Source: Pseudomonas sp. FP2335 (GTDB taxonomy: Bacteria; Pseudomonadota; Gammaproteobacteria; Pseudomonadales; Pseudomonadaceae). From it: a stretch of DNA of 64,000 bases. This document shows positions 54,485 through 62,943 of the stretch, piece by piece. A model generated the notes under the pieces. It searched no databases. It had not been told where the DNA came from and saw nothing but the letters and a program-made list of their open reading frames with translations. The stretch lies in contig NZ_CP117437.1 in NCBI RefSeq assembly GCF_030687535.1, forward strand, positions 3,927,501 through 3,991,500, given 5' to 3'. Positions within the stretch are counted from its first letter, which is position 1, and the number at the start of each line of letters is the position of its first letter. Both the position numbers and the translations under genes were made by a program.

Positions 54485-55005
54485 GGGGTGGGCTCGTGAG
54501 GAAGAGTAATCGGGGGGGTGGTCGATGGCGGTGGCAGACGCAGGGCCTTGAGGCTCAAGGTTTGCGTGCGGCCATCGAGGGCGAAGTGCGCTTCGCGGGG
54601 TGTCAGGTGTTCCAGGCGCCAGCCGTTGGGCAGGGCCTGGCCTTGGTGGATTTTCAGCGCGGGGCCGTCGAGCGGCTTGAGCAGCGCCACGCGCAGCTCG
54701 CCGTCGAGAACAATGCCGGTCAACACCAGGCTCGACAGGCTCGACGCCTGCGCCTGGCCAACCGCGCGATCAGGGCTGCGATCGGGGCTGAACAACGGCG
54801 CCTGCCAGGTGCCGGCCAGGCTTTCCAGGCTCGCCTGCGGGGCGGCCAGCACCTTGGCCGCCGCGGTGCTGCGCGCGCTCGGCGCGGGTGCCGGCAGCCA
54901 CTGCGGCGCGTCGCCGATGCTGCTCAAAATGCCGAGCATCAACAGGCCCAATGCCGCCGACAACCCCAGCAAGCCCCACTCGATGGGGCGCAATACCGGA
55001 ATCAT
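54481..55005 (-). CDS. Type II secretion GspN/GspC-like inner-membrane protein
   Basis: This 174 aa bitopic protein has one TM helix at about residues 10-28 and a periplasmic domain with APLFSPDRSPD and LVLTGIVLDGELRVALLKP, the homology-region pattern of GspC/GspN-like linkers that connect GspL/M to the secretin. A Pro-rich tail follows. No separate GspC exists in the operon, so this may fill its role. ATGA overlap with gspM, TTGA overlap with gspD. Confidence 0.7.
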   Translation of the reverse strand: MIPVLRPIEWGLLGLSAALGLLMLGILSSIGDAPQWLPAPAPSARSTAAAKVLAAPQASLESLAGTWQAPLFSPDRSPDRAVGQAQASSLSSLVLTGIVLDGELRVALLKPLDGPALKIHQGQALPNGWRLEHLTPREAHFALDGRTQTLSLKALRLPPPSTTPPITLPHEPTP

Positions 55006-55613
55006 CGGGCCACCTGCCCGGCGCCAGCCGGTTGCAGATAACCGCGCACCAGCAGGTGCACCACCAGCTTCCCGGCGCCACCGCTGGCCGGCGCATCGGC
55101 GCGGCGGCGGATGCTCATTTCATCCACGAACAGGAACGGCCGCTGGTATTCCAGTGCATGCAAGATGGCGGTCAGCGGTTCGATGGCGCAGTCCAGGGTC
55201 AGGCTGACCTTGACCTGGCGGTACGGCTCGCTGTCGTCCTGCTCCGGGGTGATCGGCATGCGCTGGGTCAACTTGCAGCCGCCGCCGAGGCTGGCCTGGC
55301 TGCTGATCAGGTCGGCGACGCGTTGCATCAAGTCGGCGGCCACGGCACTGGGGTCGTCACCGGGCAACAGGCTGGTGCTGCTCGCCGGGTCCTGGCGCGC
55401 CTGCTCCAATTGCTCACGCAACGACGCGCCCTGCTGCAACAGCCCGGCGTAACGTTGCTGCTGTTCGCGCAGTTGCTCGGCGCGCTCGCCCATGTCGCGC
55501 AGCGGGCCGGCGAACCAGCTGTCGATCAACAGCCAATACGTCGCGCCCAGCACCAGGGCCAGCACCAACAGCGCGGCGCCGCGACGTTCACGGGGTGTCA
55601 GGGGTCGGCGCAT
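55002..55613 (-). CDS. gspM: GspM, type II secretion
   Basis: This 203 aa protein has a single TM anchor (ALLVLALVLGATYWLLI), a coiled coil (GERAEQLREQQQRYAGLLQQ) and a ferredoxin-like periplasmic domain. It stabilises GspL at the inner membrane. ATG 55613 lies inside the end of gspL (26-base overlap). It ends with ATGA into the next gene. Confidence 0.85.
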   Translation of the reverse strand: MRRPLTPRERRGAALLVLALVLGATYWLLIDSWFAGPLRDMGERAEQLREQQQRYAGLLQQGASLREQLEQARQDPASSTSLLPGDDPSAVAADLMQRVADLISSQASLGGGCKLTQRMPITPEQDDSEPYRQVKVSLTLDCAIEPLTAILHALEYQRPFLFVDEMSIRRRADAPASGGAGKLVVHLLVRGYLQPAGAGQVAR

Positions 55614-56625
55614 CGTTGGCCTCCTGGTGCAAGTGGGCGCGCAGGGCAAACTGATCCTTGCCGGTTTGCGCATCGGGCTGGATCACCCCTTCGAACCTGG
55701 CGTTTTCCAGGCTGCGGCACGCCTTGATCCGGGTGATCAAGGCGCTGGCCTTGGCGCTTTGCCCAGAGAGCGACACCTCGGCGCCATCGGTGATTTCCAA
55801 TTGCTCGATCCAGGTGTCGGCGGGCAGGCAGGTGGTCAACTCGTTAAGCAGTGCCGCCAAGGGTGGCTGGGCCGCTTTGCGGCGGGTCAGGTAGTTCGCT
55901 GCACCGCGGGTATTGAGCAGTTGCTGGCGCAGCTGCTGGACCTGGGCCACCTGGTGTTTTTGCTGCTGGACGCTGGCGTGCATCACATCCAGCACGCGCT
56001 GGCGGTCGTTGAGCCACAACAGCATCGCCGCAATCACCAACGCCGCGCACAGCCACGGCAGGCTGCGTTGCAGGCCTTTGCCGCGGGCGCGCTGGCGTGG
56101 CCGCAACGGCGCGGGCAGCAGGTCGATGCCCAGGCCCGGCACATCGACCTGATGGGGATGCAAACCCAGGGCTGCGCAGTCGAGCAGGATCTGGTCGAGG
56201 CGTGTGCGCTGGATCGCCACCAGCGTCACTTTGAGGTGCATGCTAGTGCGCCGCTCCTGGCGTGCGACGAAGTACAGTTGTTCGGCGTCGAACGGGGTGA
56301 AACGGTCAAGTTCATAACCGACCACCGCCGTCAGGTTGCGGGCCGCCGCCAGCGGCAGTTGCAGGCTCTGTACCAGCACCATCGACGGCGCAAGCAGCAA
56401 CACCTGGCGCACATGCTCGGGCACCGGCCCTACCGGCGCCGTCAAAGGCCAGGGGTAGCTGCGCTCAGGTGGCTCGTGCGCCAGCAACCACGCCGGCAGG
56501 CAGCCGCGCAGCTCCTTGAGCCACAGGCGCCAGCCCTGCTGCAACAGGCTGCCGCGCCAGCGCTGGGCAATGGGTTGAGCCCACTGCTCAAGCTGCGCCA
56601 GGGGTTTGGATAACGATCGATTCAT
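55588..56625 (-). CDS. gspL: GspL, type II secretion
   Basis: This 345 aa protein has an actin-like cytoplasmic domain that binds GspE (VGYELDRFTPFDAEQLYFVA is its PilM/GspL signature), a TM helix (LPWLCAALVIAAMLLWL) and a periplasmic domain. ATG 56625 overlaps the gspK stop by ATGA; the TTG at 56634 is not needed. Confidence 0.86.
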   Translation of the reverse strand: MNRSLSKPLAQLEQWAQPIAQRWRGSLLQQGWRLWLKELRGCLPAWLLAHEPPERSYPWPLTAPVGPVPEHVRQVLLLAPSMVLVQSLQLPLAAARNLTAVVGYELDRFTPFDAEQLYFVARQERRTSMHLKVTLVAIQRTRLDQILLDCAALGLHPHQVDVPGLGIDLLPAPLRPRQRARGKGLQRSLPWLCAALVIAAMLLWLNDRQRVLDVMHASVQQQKHQVAQVQQLRQQLLNTRGAANYLTRRKAAQPPLAALLNELTTCLPADTWIEQLEITDGAEVSLSGQSAKASALITRIKACRSLENARFEGVIQPDAQTGKDQFALRAHLHQEANDAPTPDTP

Positions 56626-57344
56626 TCTTGCCAACGCAACACCCGATACGGTTGTGCGCTTCCCTCCGATGGGCTCAATAAAACGGTGACTTGCAACCGC
56701 GCGTGGTAACCGCCAGGGCGTTCTGCCCGGCTGCTGATCACCAGCACTTCGCCGGGATCAGCCCCCACCGCGCTTTGTTGCGGCAGGTTCAGGGCCTTGC
56801 GCAGCAGTGTGCTGGCGAAGGCGGGATCGGGCCGGTCCAGGCCGCTCCATAAAGTGATCTGCGGCACCAACCGGCTGTACAGCGCCTGGGTCATGCCCGG
56901 CAACTGACGCAACTCTTCAACCACCCGGAACGGCGCCACACCTTGATTGCGGCGGGTTTCCAGGTCCTTGGCCAGGCGCGCAGCCTGGGCCGCGGAAGCG
57001 CCGCAGGCCAAGGCCACGCGGGCGAAATCAGCCGGCTCGGCACTGTTCAGATACAACTTGCCGCGCTCGCTGCGCAGGCTTACGCGCAACTGCGCGTCAT
57101 CAAATACCAACGGCATTTGCCGCCCATCGGCGACCCACTGTTTGCTCTGCAGCGGATCAGCCAGCGCTTGCATCACCAGCGCGACGCCCGCCTCCGCCGC
57201 CAGCACGGCCTGGGTGTGCTGGCGATGCCACGTCGCCTGGCGCGTCTGCAGTTGCACCCACCCGGCCAGGCCACCGAGCAACAGGCTGAGCAACGCCAGC
57301 ACCCACAGCACCAGCAACAAGGCCACGCCGCGTTGCTGCTTCAT
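56622..57344 (-). CDS. gspK: GspK, minor pseudopilin
   Basis: This 240 aa minor pseudopilin lacks the Glu5 typical of other pseudopilins, as expected of GspK: after the basic leader MKQQRG comes VALLLVLWVLALLSLLLGGL. The globular domain is short compared with about 300 aa in other GspK proteins, and the SAM-like region (LPGMTQALYSRLVPQITLWS) is kept. It caps the pseudopilus tip with GspI and GspJ. ATG 57344 overlaps the gspJ stop. Confidence 0.84.
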   Translation of the reverse strand: MKQQRGVALLLVLWVLALLSLLLGGLAGWVQLQTRQATWHRQHTQAVLAAEAGVALVMQALADPLQSKQWVADGRQMPLVFDDAQLRVSLRSERGKLYLNSAEPADFARVALACGASAAQAARLAKDLETRRNQGVAPFRVVEELRQLPGMTQALYSRLVPQITLWSGLDRPDPAFASTLLRKALNLPQQSAVGADPGEVLVISSRAERPGGYHARLQVTVLLSPSEGSAQPYRVLRWQE

Positions 57345-57961
57345 TGATCCGACGCTCCGCCGGACAGGTTCAGACGCAACGCCACCACCTGGCTGACCCA
57401 CGGCACCGGCCCGCCGACCGTGGCGTCGATACGCACCGCGTAAGGCAGGCGCTTGGTCCACGGCCATGCGCTGATCCAACCAGTGGCTTGGCCTTTGGGG
57501 GACACGCCGCGATAACTGAATTGCAAGGCCTCGACATCGCGCAACAGCACCTGCGGCTCACTGCGCGCGGCCGGCACGCTGACCTGGGCGGTGGATTCGA
57601 AGCGCGCGAACGCCACCTGCAAGTCATCGCCGTGCAGTTGCAGGGTGAAGCGCTGAATTCCACCGCCAAGCACCCCAGGCAAGGTCGCGACAAACTGCAG
57701 GCGCTGCGCCGCACCGACAAAAAACCCGGGGGTCTGGCTGTCGTCTTCGGTCACGTCCAGCGGCAGCGCTTCGCTGATCGCCGTGCGCAAAAACTGCTGC
57801 GCGGCGCGCATTTCATCCAGGCTCACCGCGTAGCGCTGGGCCTTGAGCACCGCACGGTTGGCCCCCAGCAACGCGCCGCCGACCAGGGTCAGCAGCACGC
57901 CGAGCAAGCTGAGCACGATCATGATTTCGAGCAAGGTAAACCCCTGCTGGCGCCGGTTCAT
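57341..57961 (-). CDS. gspJ: GspJ, minor pseudopilin
   Basis: This 206 aa protein has a prepilin leader cut after MNRRQQG and the mature start FTLLEIMIVLSLLGVLLTLV with Glu5. The family features FLRTAISEALPLD and VQVLLRDVEALQFSY-like strand (PQVLLRDVEALQFSYRG) identify GspJ. It is one of the tip pseudopilins, overlapping gspI and gspK by ATGA. Confidence 0.87.
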   Translation of the reverse strand: MNRRQQGFTLLEIMIVLSLLGVLLTLVGGALLGANRAVLKAQRYAVSLDEMRAAQQFLRTAISEALPLDVTEDDSQTPGFFVGAAQRLQFVATLPGVLGGGIQRFTLQLHGDDLQVAFARFESTAQVSVPAARSEPQVLLRDVEALQFSYRGVSPKGQATGWISAWPWTKRLPYAVRIDATVGGPVPWVSQVVALRLNLSGGASDQ

Positions 57962-58326
57962 AACGGCGCCTTGTCGCTGGCAGCGCGCAATTTCAGCGTG
58001 CTGAACTGCGCCTGGCGCGGCCCTTCGCGCACCGTCAGATCGAGGCGAAACAAACGCGGCTGGCCCAGACGCGTGGGTTGCTGGGCGATGTGCAAGTGCC
58101 AGGCGATGCCCGCCAGGTTGCCCTGGCGGATGCCACTGGTCAGCGGCCCCGCCGCTTCCTGATCGAACACGCTGAGTGCCGCGTGGGTCAGGCGATCACT
58201 GTGCTGGACCTGCAACAACGACCGCGCGCTCTGGCCAAACGCGACCAGCAGCACCGTGCTGCAGATCGCCATGAGCATCAGGGCGGCGAGCATCTCCAGC
58301 AGGGTGAACCCCGCCTGGCGCTTCAT
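57958..58326 (-). CDS. gspI: GspI, minor pseudopilin
   Basis: This 122 aa protein has leader MKRQAG followed by FTLLEMLAALMLMAICSTVL, with the short globular domain typical of GspI. It nucleates the tip complex with GspJ and GspK. ATG 58326 overlaps gspH by four bases. Confidence 0.85.
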   Translation of the reverse strand: MKRQAGFTLLEMLAALMLMAICSTVLLVAFGQSARSLLQVQHSDRLTHAALSVFDQEAAGPLTSGIRQGNLAGIAWHLHIAQQPTRLGQPRLFRLDLTVREGPRQAQFSTLKLRAASDKAPL

Positions 58327-58754
58327 GGCAACGCCTTGGATTGCACGCTGCCGGTCAGCCAGCCGATGTCGATGCGCCAACGCCGACTGCCACTGGCCAG
58401 CAACAGGTTGCCGCCGGTGGAGCTGCCATCCGGATAGAACGCCACCGCAGCGCCCACTTGTTCGGCGGTGTGCAGGGTCACTTGCAGGTCGGCCGGCCAG
58501 TGCCTGGGTGGCCGATCGGGGGCCTGCACGCTCAACCCTCGCAGATCAAACACAGTCGTGGCGGTTTGCCCGCTGACAATCGCCCGCGCCCGCGTGCTGC
58601 GCAGGGCATCGACAATCTGCCCGACCGCCTGGCGCTCGCGGGCGGTCTTGAGCCCTTGTTGCAGGCCAAACCCGAGCAACCCGGCGGCGATGCTGATCAA
58701 CACGATCACCACCAGCATCTCCAGCAAGGTAAAGCCGCGTTGAGGGTTGGGCAT
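58323..58754 (-). CDS. gspH: GspH, minor pseudopilin
   Basis: This 143 aa protein has leader MPNPQRG and FTLLEMLVVIVLISIAAGLL, and a globular domain with ALRSTRARAIVSGQTATTVF and AVAFYPDGSSTGGNL, which is the GspH fold. It links the tip to the major pseudopilin. It starts nine bases after the gspG stop. Confidence 0.86.
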   Translation of the reverse strand: MPNPQRGFTLLEMLVVIVLISIAAGLLGFGLQQGLKTARERQAVGQIVDALRSTRARAIVSGQTATTVFDLRGLSVQAPDRPPRHWPADLQVTLHTAEQVGAAVAFYPDGSSTGGNLLLASGSRRWRIDIGWLTGSVQSKALP

Positions 58755-58763
58755 GGTCGCGGG

Positions 58764-59180
58764 TTATTCCCAGTTGCCCAGGTCGGCGCTGTAGCCTTCG
58801 CCGCCGGGCTGGCCGTCCTGGCCGAAGAAGATCAGGTCGAACGCACCGTGCTCACCGGGAAAGCGATAGCCGAAGGCATGCCCGAACGGGTCCTTGAGGT
58901 CCGACGGCTTGGCGTACGGGCCGGCCCAGCCTGCGGCGTTGGCGGGCTTGTCGACCAGCTGTTGCAGGGTCTTGGGCGGTGAGCCGACGTCCAGCCCATA
59001 GCTTTCGATCTTCATGCCCAGGCTCGCCAATTGCGCCTTGCCCGCGCCGTATTTGCCCTTGTCGACATTGCCGCCAACCTGGCGGACCACAATGGTCGCG
59101 ACGATGCCCAGCAGCACGATTACGGCGAGCATTTCCAACAGGGTGAAGCCGCTTTGGCGGCGTGCAGGTTTCAAGCGCAT
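58764..59180 (-). CDS. gspG: GspG, major pseudopilin
   Basis: This 138 aa protein has leader MRLKPARRQSG, mature FTLLEMLAVIVLLGIVATIV, the GspG core DVGSPPKTLQQLVDKPAN and the calcium-binding type C-terminus (GYSADLGNWE). ATG 59180 has GAGGA eight bases upstream. An ATG at 59204 overlapping gspF would add eight residues; the ribosome site favours the shorter form. Confidence 0.9.
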   Translation of the reverse strand: MRLKPARRQSGFTLLEMLAVIVLLGIVATIVVRQVGGNVDKGKYGAGKAQLASLGMKIESYGLDVGSPPKTLQQLVDKPANAAGWAGPYAKPSDLKDPFGHAFGYRFPGEHGAFDLIFFGQDGQPGGEGYSADLGNWE

Positions 59181-59200
59181 GGGGGTGGGTCCTCGGGGGT

Positions 59201-60403
59201 TCATATATTGCTGGTCAGGCTCATCAGCGGCAGCATGATCGCGAGCATGATCACCGCGACCAGCACCGCCATGACCACGGTCAGGGACGGCACCAGTGCG
59301 GCGAGCAGACGGTCGATGCCGCGTTTGGCTTCAACGTCGAACACATCGGCGACCTTGAGCAGCATGCTGTCCAGTTCACCGGCCTGTTCGCCGACTTCAA
59401 TCATTTGCAGGGCCAGGTCCGGCAGTAGCGGCTCGGCGCCGAACGCGCTGGCCAGGGTGCCGCCGCCTTTGACCGACTCGGCCGCCTGGGCGACCTGGGC
59501 TTGCAGCGCGCGGTTGGTGCAGACCTGGCGCGCGATCACCAGCGCTTGCAGCAAGGCCACGCCATTGCTCAACAAGGTGCCAAGGGTGCGGGCCAAGCGT
59601 GCGGCTTCTACGCGCTGCAACAGCGGGCCGATGACGCGGATGCCAAGTACGCGGCGGTCGTAGCGTTCACGCCGTTGCGGGTTGCGCAGGCGCGCGGCCA
59701 GGGTCCAGATGGTCACGATAGCCCCGGCCAGGACCGCCAGGCCCCAGGCGTCGAGGAACTGGCCGAGGCCAAGGATCACTTCGGTAATCAACGGGATGGG
59801 TACACCGAGGTCTTTGAAGATCGGTACGAACTGCGGCACCACATAGGCCAGCAGCAGCGCCAGCGAACCGAGCACGCCCACCACCAGGAACGCCGGATAG
59901 ATCAACGCGTTGATCACCTCGCCCCTCAGGAGCTGGCTGCGCTCCAGGTAGTCGCTGAGCTGACGCAGGGTGTTTTCCAATGCACCACCGGCCTCACCGG
60001 CGCGGACCATGCTCAGGTACAGCGGCGAGAACTGGCTGCCCTCTTCTTCCAGGGCCTTGGATAACGGTTTGCCGGCCTTGACGTGTTCGCGGATACGCTC
60101 GATCAAGGCGCGCATCTGGGGCTGGCCGGGTTGCTTGAGCAGGATGCCCAGCGAGCGTTCCAACGGTTGCCCGGCGCCCAGCAGCGTGGCCAGTTGCTGG
60201 GTGAAACTGACCAACGCCGCCGCCTTCAACTGGCCGCGCCCCAAGGCCTGCCGCAGGCCCTGGCTGCCCGCCGGCGCAATCTGCAACAACAGCAGGCCAC
60301 GCTTATGCAGGGCGGCGACGGCAGCGGCCTGGTCCTTGGCGTCGAGGGTGCCGTTATGCGCAGCACCCTGGCTGTCGAGGGCGCGGTATTTGAACAGGCT
60401 CAT
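59201..60403 (-). CDS. gspF: GspF, inner-membrane platform protein
   Basis: This 400 aa protein has a tandem pair of four-helix cytoplasmic domains and three TM segments (VINALIYPAFLVVGVLGSLA and the C-terminal LTVVMAVLVAVIMLAIMLPL). SFTQQLATLLGAGQPLERSL is the family signature. It overlaps gspE by ATGA and anchors the ATPase. Confidence 0.92.
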   Translation of the reverse strand: MSLFKYRALDSQGAAHNGTLDAKDQAAAVAALHKRGLLLLQIAPAGSQGLRQALGRGQLKAAALVSFTQQLATLLGAGQPLERSLGILLKQPGQPQMRALIERIREHVKAGKPLSKALEEEGSQFSPLYLSMVRAGEAGGALENTLRQLSDYLERSQLLRGEVINALIYPAFLVVGVLGSLALLLAYVVPQFVPIFKDLGVPIPLITEVILGLGQFLDAWGLAVLAGAIVTIWTLAARLRNPQRRERYDRRVLGIRVIGPLLQRVEAARLARTLGTLLSNGVALLQALVIARQVCTNRALQAQVAQAAESVKGGGTLASAFGAEPLLPDLALQMIEVGEQAGELDSMLLKVADVFDVEAKRGIDRLLAALVPSLTVVMAVLVAVIMLAIMLPLMSLTSNI

Positions 60404-62130
60404 GTGCCGTCGCCCCGCGTGACGCGCAGCACTTCTTCCAGCGAGGTCACGCCCGCCACGGCCTGGCGCAGGCCCTCTTCATGCAGGGTGCGCAGGCCGC
60501 TGCGGCGCGCGGCGTGTTCAAGGGTGGCGGCGTCGGCCTGGCGCATCAGCAGGCTGCGCAGTTCGTCGTTCATCACCAGCAATTCGGTGATTGCACTGCG
60601 CCCGTGGTAACCGCCGCCGGGCGCATCGGCACGCGGGCGGTAAAGCCGGATCGGACGCGCATCGGTAAAGCGATCCAGGCCGTGTTCGGCGATCAATTCG
60701 GGCGGTGCGTCAAAGGCTTCGCGGGTGGCCGGGTCGAGACGGCGGACCAGGCGCTGGGCGAGGATGCCGTTGACCGTCGAGGCTATCAGGTAGCTTTCCA
60801 CGCCCATGTCGAGCAGCCGCGTGATACTCGCCGCCGCGCTGTTGGTGTGCAGCGTCGACAGCACCAGGTGGCCGGTCAGCGACGACTGGATCGCGATGCG
60901 GCAGGTCTCCAGGTCACGGATCTCGCCGATCATGATCACGTCCGGGTCCTGGCGCACGATGGAGCGCAGGGCTGCGGCGAAATCCAGGCCGATGGCGGGC
61001 TTGACCTGGATCTGGTTGATGCCTTCGAGCTGGTATTCCACCGGGTCTTCGACGGTGATGATCTTGCGTTCGGCGGTGTTGAGCCGCGATAACGCGGTGT
61101 ACAGCGTGGTGGTCTTGCCCGAGCCGGTCGGCCCGGTGACCAGCAGGATGCCGTGGGGTCGTTCCAGCACCTGCAAAAACGCGTCGAGACGCTGGCCGTC
61201 GAAACCCAGGCTCTGGAAATCGAACTGCACGGTCTGGCGGTCGAGCAGGCGCATCACCACCGATTCGCCAAAACTGGTGGGCACCGTGGACACCCGCAAA
61301 TCCAGCTCCTTGCCCTGGATGCGCAGCATGATGCGCCCGTCCTGGGGCAGGCGGCGCTCGGCAATGTCCAGGCGCGCCATGATCTTCACCCGTGAAATCA
61401 CCGCCGCCGAGGAGCTGGACGGCGGCGCTTCGGCCTCGTGCAACACGCCGTCGATGCGGTAGCGCACCTGCAACTGGTTTTCGAAGGGTTCGATATGAAT
61501 GTCCGACGCCCGATGTTCCACGGCGCGTTGCAGGATCAGGTTGACCAGGCGGATTACCGGCGCTTCGGAGGCCATGTCCTTGAGGTGTTCGATGTCTTCC
61601 AGCGCGCCACCCTGCTCGTCGAGGTTCTCGATCAGGGTGCCCATGGCCGAACGGCCCTGGCCGTAGTAGCGCTCGATCAGCGTGTCGACTTCATTGCGCG
61701 GGCCGATGGCCAGCCAGATCGGCACCCCACAGGCATAGGCCAGCGCCTGGAACGGGTACGCCTGCGCCGGGTTGGCGGCCAGCACGCGCAAGCCGTCATC
61801 GCGCCACCCCACCGGCACCACCTGGTAGTGGCGCATGAAGCGTTCGGTCACGCTGGGCAACGGGTCCAGCAACGGTGGCGCGGCATCAGCGAGCAACAGC
61901 GGCGCGCCGATCAAGTCGGCCCAGGCCTTGGCCAACTCGACTTCGGAGACCAGCCCCAGGCGGGTCAACAGACTGAGCAACCCGGCCTCGTCAGACTCCT
62001 GGGACAAACGCCGGGCACGCTCCAGGTCGACGGTTTTCAAACCGGCGTGCTGCATCAACCAGGCGCACACCTGTTCGGTGGTCGGGATGGGCATCTGGCA
62101 GGCATCGATGGGCGTTGCGGGACTTGGCAT
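60400..62130 (-). CDS. gspE: GspE, type II secretion ATPase lacking the zinc Cys motif
   Basis: This 576 aa hexameric ATPase has an N1/N2 domain, Walker A GPTGSGKTTT, Asp box ITVEDPVEYQLEG, Walker B DPDVIMIGEIRDLET and the His box STLHTNSAAASITRL. In most GspE proteins two CxxC pairs bind zinc before GYxGR; here the stretch from RRLDPATREA to GGGYHGRSAITE has none. ATG 62130 lacks a strong ribosome site; an alternative at 62094 is possible. It is the first gene of the eleven-gene operon. Confidence 0.92.
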   Translation of the reverse strand: MPSPATPIDACQMPIPTTEQVCAWLMQHAGLKTVDLERARRLSQESDEAGLLSLLTRLGLVSEVELAKAWADLIGAPLLLADAAPPLLDPLPSVTERFMRHYQVVPVGWRDDGLRVLAANPAQAYPFQALAYACGVPIWLAIGPRNEVDTLIERYYGQGRSAMGTLIENLDEQGGALEDIEHLKDMASEAPVIRLVNLILQRAVEHRASDIHIEPFENQLQVRYRIDGVLHEAEAPPSSSSAAVISRVKIMARLDIAERRLPQDGRIMLRIQGKELDLRVSTVPTSFGESVVMRLLDRQTVQFDFQSLGFDGQRLDAFLQVLERPHGILLVTGPTGSGKTTTLYTALSRLNTAERKIITVEDPVEYQLEGINQIQVKPAIGLDFAAALRSIVRQDPDVIMIGEIRDLETCRIAIQSSLTGHLVLSTLHTNSAAASITRLLDMGVESYLIASTVNGILAQRLVRRLDPATREAFDAPPELIAEHGLDRFTDARPIRLYRPRADAPGGGYHGRSAITELLVMNDELRSLLMRQADAATLEHAARRSGLRTLHEEGLRQAVAGVTSLEEVLRVTRGDGT

Positions 62131-62162
62131 GAGCAGCTATCTGAGGGACTAGGTAAAAACCC

Positions 62163-62188
62163 TTGTGGGAGCGGGCCCGCTCCCACAA
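62163..62188. terminator. Perfect palindrome between the secretion operon and a small gene
   Basis: TGTGGGAGCGGG is followed directly by its reverse complement CCCGCTCCCACA and AAAG, with no loop of its own. It is a class B REP core collapsed to a palindrome, located 33 bases before gspE and 20 bases beyond the small gene stop. It could end transcription of the small gene; as an upstream element of gspE it might be regulatory. Confidence 0.6.
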
Positions 62189-62206
62189 AGAGAGGGGCGC
62201 AAGCCG

Positions 62207-62431
62207 TTAGTTAGAGGCCTTCGGCGCGACCTGCTGGCCATTCAGCGGGCGACCGCCGCGAGTGGTTTCGGCCTTCTGCTTTTTGACCGCCTTGGCGTCG
62301 TGGGCCTGGGTGATCACCGTGGAATCGGTGGCGCCGGACTTGGCATCGGCATCGGTGGATTCAGCCGCCATGGCCGCGCCACTCAGTGCAACACCCAGGA
62401 CTACACCGGCACTCAACAGGGATACTTTCAT
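62207..62431 (-). CDS. Small exported hypothetical protein
   Basis: This 74 aa protein has a signal peptide (MKVSLLSAGVVLGVALSGAA, cut near AMAAES) and a short charged mature part (DAKAVKKQKAETTRGG) with no Cys. GGAG is eight bases before the ATG. It resembles small secreted Pseudomonas proteins of unknown role. It sits next to the type II operon but is separated by a hairpin. Confidence 0.7.
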   Translation of the reverse strand: MKVSLLSAGVVLGVALSGAAMAAESTDADAKSGATDSTVITQAHDAKAVKKQKAETTRGGRPLNGQQVAPKASN

Positions 62432-62943
62432 CGATTTTCTCCAGATCAAAAAACAGCGATTTGCTCGAATGGCGTCTTGAATCGGCTCAAGACCCTACAC
62501 CAAAGCGTTGTATATGACAGCACGTATAAAACATGGCCTTTTAGAACTACCGCGCAAAGCCACTAGTTCGCCATTGCCGCATCTATTTTCTTAAACCAAT
62601 CGACTGGTAGGTTTAGCCTTAGTTCAAAATCGTAATGAAATATTTCTTATTTCACGCAAAAAATAGCTTTTGTTTGACAGATAACCGCAAGAATTGCCTT
62701 AATTATGGCGTTTCCGCGATTCAAAATGCCACCCCGCAATATCACCAAGATATCACCCACAACAATAATTAATACAATTATTAAACTTATAAAACTGCGA
62801 AATCCGCCAAGTAATTGCAATTAGCCATCGGTTAAACATTGCGATCAAGGCGAACTATTGCCCGTAAAAAAGTGACGAGCGTGCTGTATGCGACGCACGT
62901 CTCCACGCCCTATTTTCAACACACCGCTGTTCGGAGAAACCCC
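62432..62943. other. AT-rich intergenic region before bglX
   Basis: About 510 bases, notably AT-rich from 62570 to 62830, with runs such as ACAATTATTAAACTTATAAA. No coding frame of note. It presumably carries divergent promoters for the small gene and for the beta-glucosidase. Composition differs sharply from both sides. Confidence 0.6.

Noticed and set aside
62570..62830. AT-rich stretch as a prophage or island edge
   Set aside because: No tRNA, integrase or direct repeat is visible, so it is treated as a promoter region.
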